A stretch of DNA of 31,799 bases, taken from Apostichopus californicus (taxonomy: Eukaryota > Echinodermata > Holothuroidea > Aspidochirotida > Stichopodidae). A program made the translations under genes and the position numbers. The notes under the pieces were generated by a model. The model had not been told where the DNA came from. It made no database searches and saw nothing but the letters and a program-made list of their open reading frames with translations. Below are positions 30,763-31,799 of the stretch, one piece after another (the stretch's first letter is position 1; the number at the start of each line of letters is the position of its first letter). The stretch is taken from NCBI GenBank assembly GCA_020650975.1, contig JAIPMN010013618.1, positions 1 through 31,799 on the forward strand, given 5' to 3'.

Positions 30763-31799
30763 GTAAGTATTTGTACATAACCCTAAGGGTCCTTTTTCTC
30801 TTTACCCCTCATTAAAAAAAACATGGATATTTTTTTTTGTAGTGTTCAGTTAATATGAAGAGATATGTTTTGATTTGGTCAGCCAGATTTCAGGGGTTTG
30901 ATGACAGAGCTAGATAGCAAGTGCTGGAGATTTGTGTGTTATTGTATTAATTTGCATATTTGTGTATAGAGTGCAAGGTTTCTGGTTACGTTCATAAACA
31001 GACAGCACAAACTCACACACAGACATGTATGGACTCTTAACCAGCAAGTTGTAGTATGAATCCAAAGGGCATACTAGCATATATATCTATGTACACATAC
31101 ACTTCAAATACCAATGAGAAGAATCGGGTATTTTAGGAACGGAAATGTTTAGTATACTTTGTGATTTACAAACCTACCATTATTGCTCACGAAATGCGTG
31201 GCGTTCTTCCTGAATGGTAGATTAGGAAGGAGGTGTAAGTGGGCAGTGCCCAGGGAGTGAGGGCGCAGTGCTTAAGTGTTTCCAGTGTGTAGTTAGGTAG
31301 ATGGGAGAGTGCAGATGTGGAGAGTGGGAGACAGGTAAGTATCGTCATTCGTAAATCCCCAAACCAGTAAGTTTTGGGGAATTTAAAACCTACCATTATA
31401 GTGTCTTAACGAATCAGAGTCACACCGATGTCAACAACCTTCAACAAATGCCCCTTTCAAACATCGTTTAACTTCAGACTTGCCCATCAGATCTATACTC
31501 ATTCCAAAACTGAATAGAAGGTAAACAGTTACAATGTGAAAGGGAGGGATCTACAGTAACTTGATTTGACATTCCATCAACAACAATGAAAAAAGCAATA
31601 AAACCTGTTGCCTTTGATTTGTCTCATTGTTCTGTAAACCATACAACCATCAGAACTACAAAACAAAGCCTCACTCTTGTTGTTTTGTTTCCTGAAAATA
31701 ATCTTACCCTCAGAAATTTTTCTAATATCCGTTTTAGTGGGAATACGTAGGCTGTTGGAGACAAATACAAGAGAGCTCTGAGGACAAGTTACAAGTGTG
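30763..31799 (+). other. TMEM198 intron, 5' part
   Basis: No second exon was found: a CCGTTTTAG acceptor-like site at about 31737 leads to a stop in the required phase. Contains a 14-bp direct repeat pair at 31170 and 31386. Confidence 0.65.
31170..31399. repeat. 14-bp perfect direct repeats flanking a 202-bp segment
   Basis: AAACCTACCATTAT occurs at 31170-31183 and 31386-31399. The length fits a retroposon target duplication, but no clear poly-A tail or RNA polymerase III boxes were seen. Confidence 0.5.

Noticed and set aside
1..31799. An NBR1 gene next to BRCA1, as in vertebrates
   Set aside because: No PB1, ZZ or UBA-like coding sequence was seen; the divergent neighbour found is TMEM198.

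Overview
This window looks like AT-rich, intron-rich animal nuclear DNA. It carries most of the 5' half of a BRCA1 orthologue on the minus strand and the first coding exon of a TMEM198 orthologue on the plus strand. The long introns, the 8-bp-TSD MITEs and the frequent TAGGCCTA-type palindromes fit a marine invertebrate. An echinoderm is my best guess, but that rests on general genome character and not on a diagnostic sequence.

BRCA1 (minus strand, 17129 down to 1905, continuing past the left edge): eight coding exons can be chained with correct splice sites and phases. They are 17104-17034, 16292-16239, 15025-14945, 13478-13390, 13009-12790, 10829-7339, 6514-4283 and 2002-1905. Together they total 6336 nt, or 2112 codons with no stop. 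The first four encode a complete C3HC4 RING with its two flanking helices. Two giant acidic/basic, Ser-rich exons stand where vertebrates have one exon 11. The last exon matches human exon 12 (LSSQSDL motif). The PALB2-binding coiled coil and the BRCT repeats are not in the window and should lie to the left.

Introns of BRCA1 hold three short non-autonomous hAT-type elements, each with terminal inverted repeats and 8-bp target duplications (two perfect, one 7/8): 11696-12501, 14465-14923 and 15076-15565. Two of them closely bracket the second RING exon. Intron 7, between the last two exons in the window, also contains a 231-bp-period duplication, a 35-bp duplication and an AT-rich repeat field.

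The stretch at about 18990-20730 separates the two divergent genes and is the likely promoter region. It has a perfect E2F consensus (TTTCCCGC) and candidate 5' untranslated exons for each gene, which are inferred from splice signals only.

From 20730 to 30535 the sequence is probably the first intron of the TMEM198 gene. It contains no coding exon I can support, only simple repeats, a 130-bp-period duplication and a dispersed repeat. The TMEM198 exon at 30536-30762 is followed by more intron. No tRNA, rRNA, CRISPR or prokaryotic feature was seen, and no novel multi-gene system. The unusual content is the architecture of this BRCA1 gene and its mobile-element setting.
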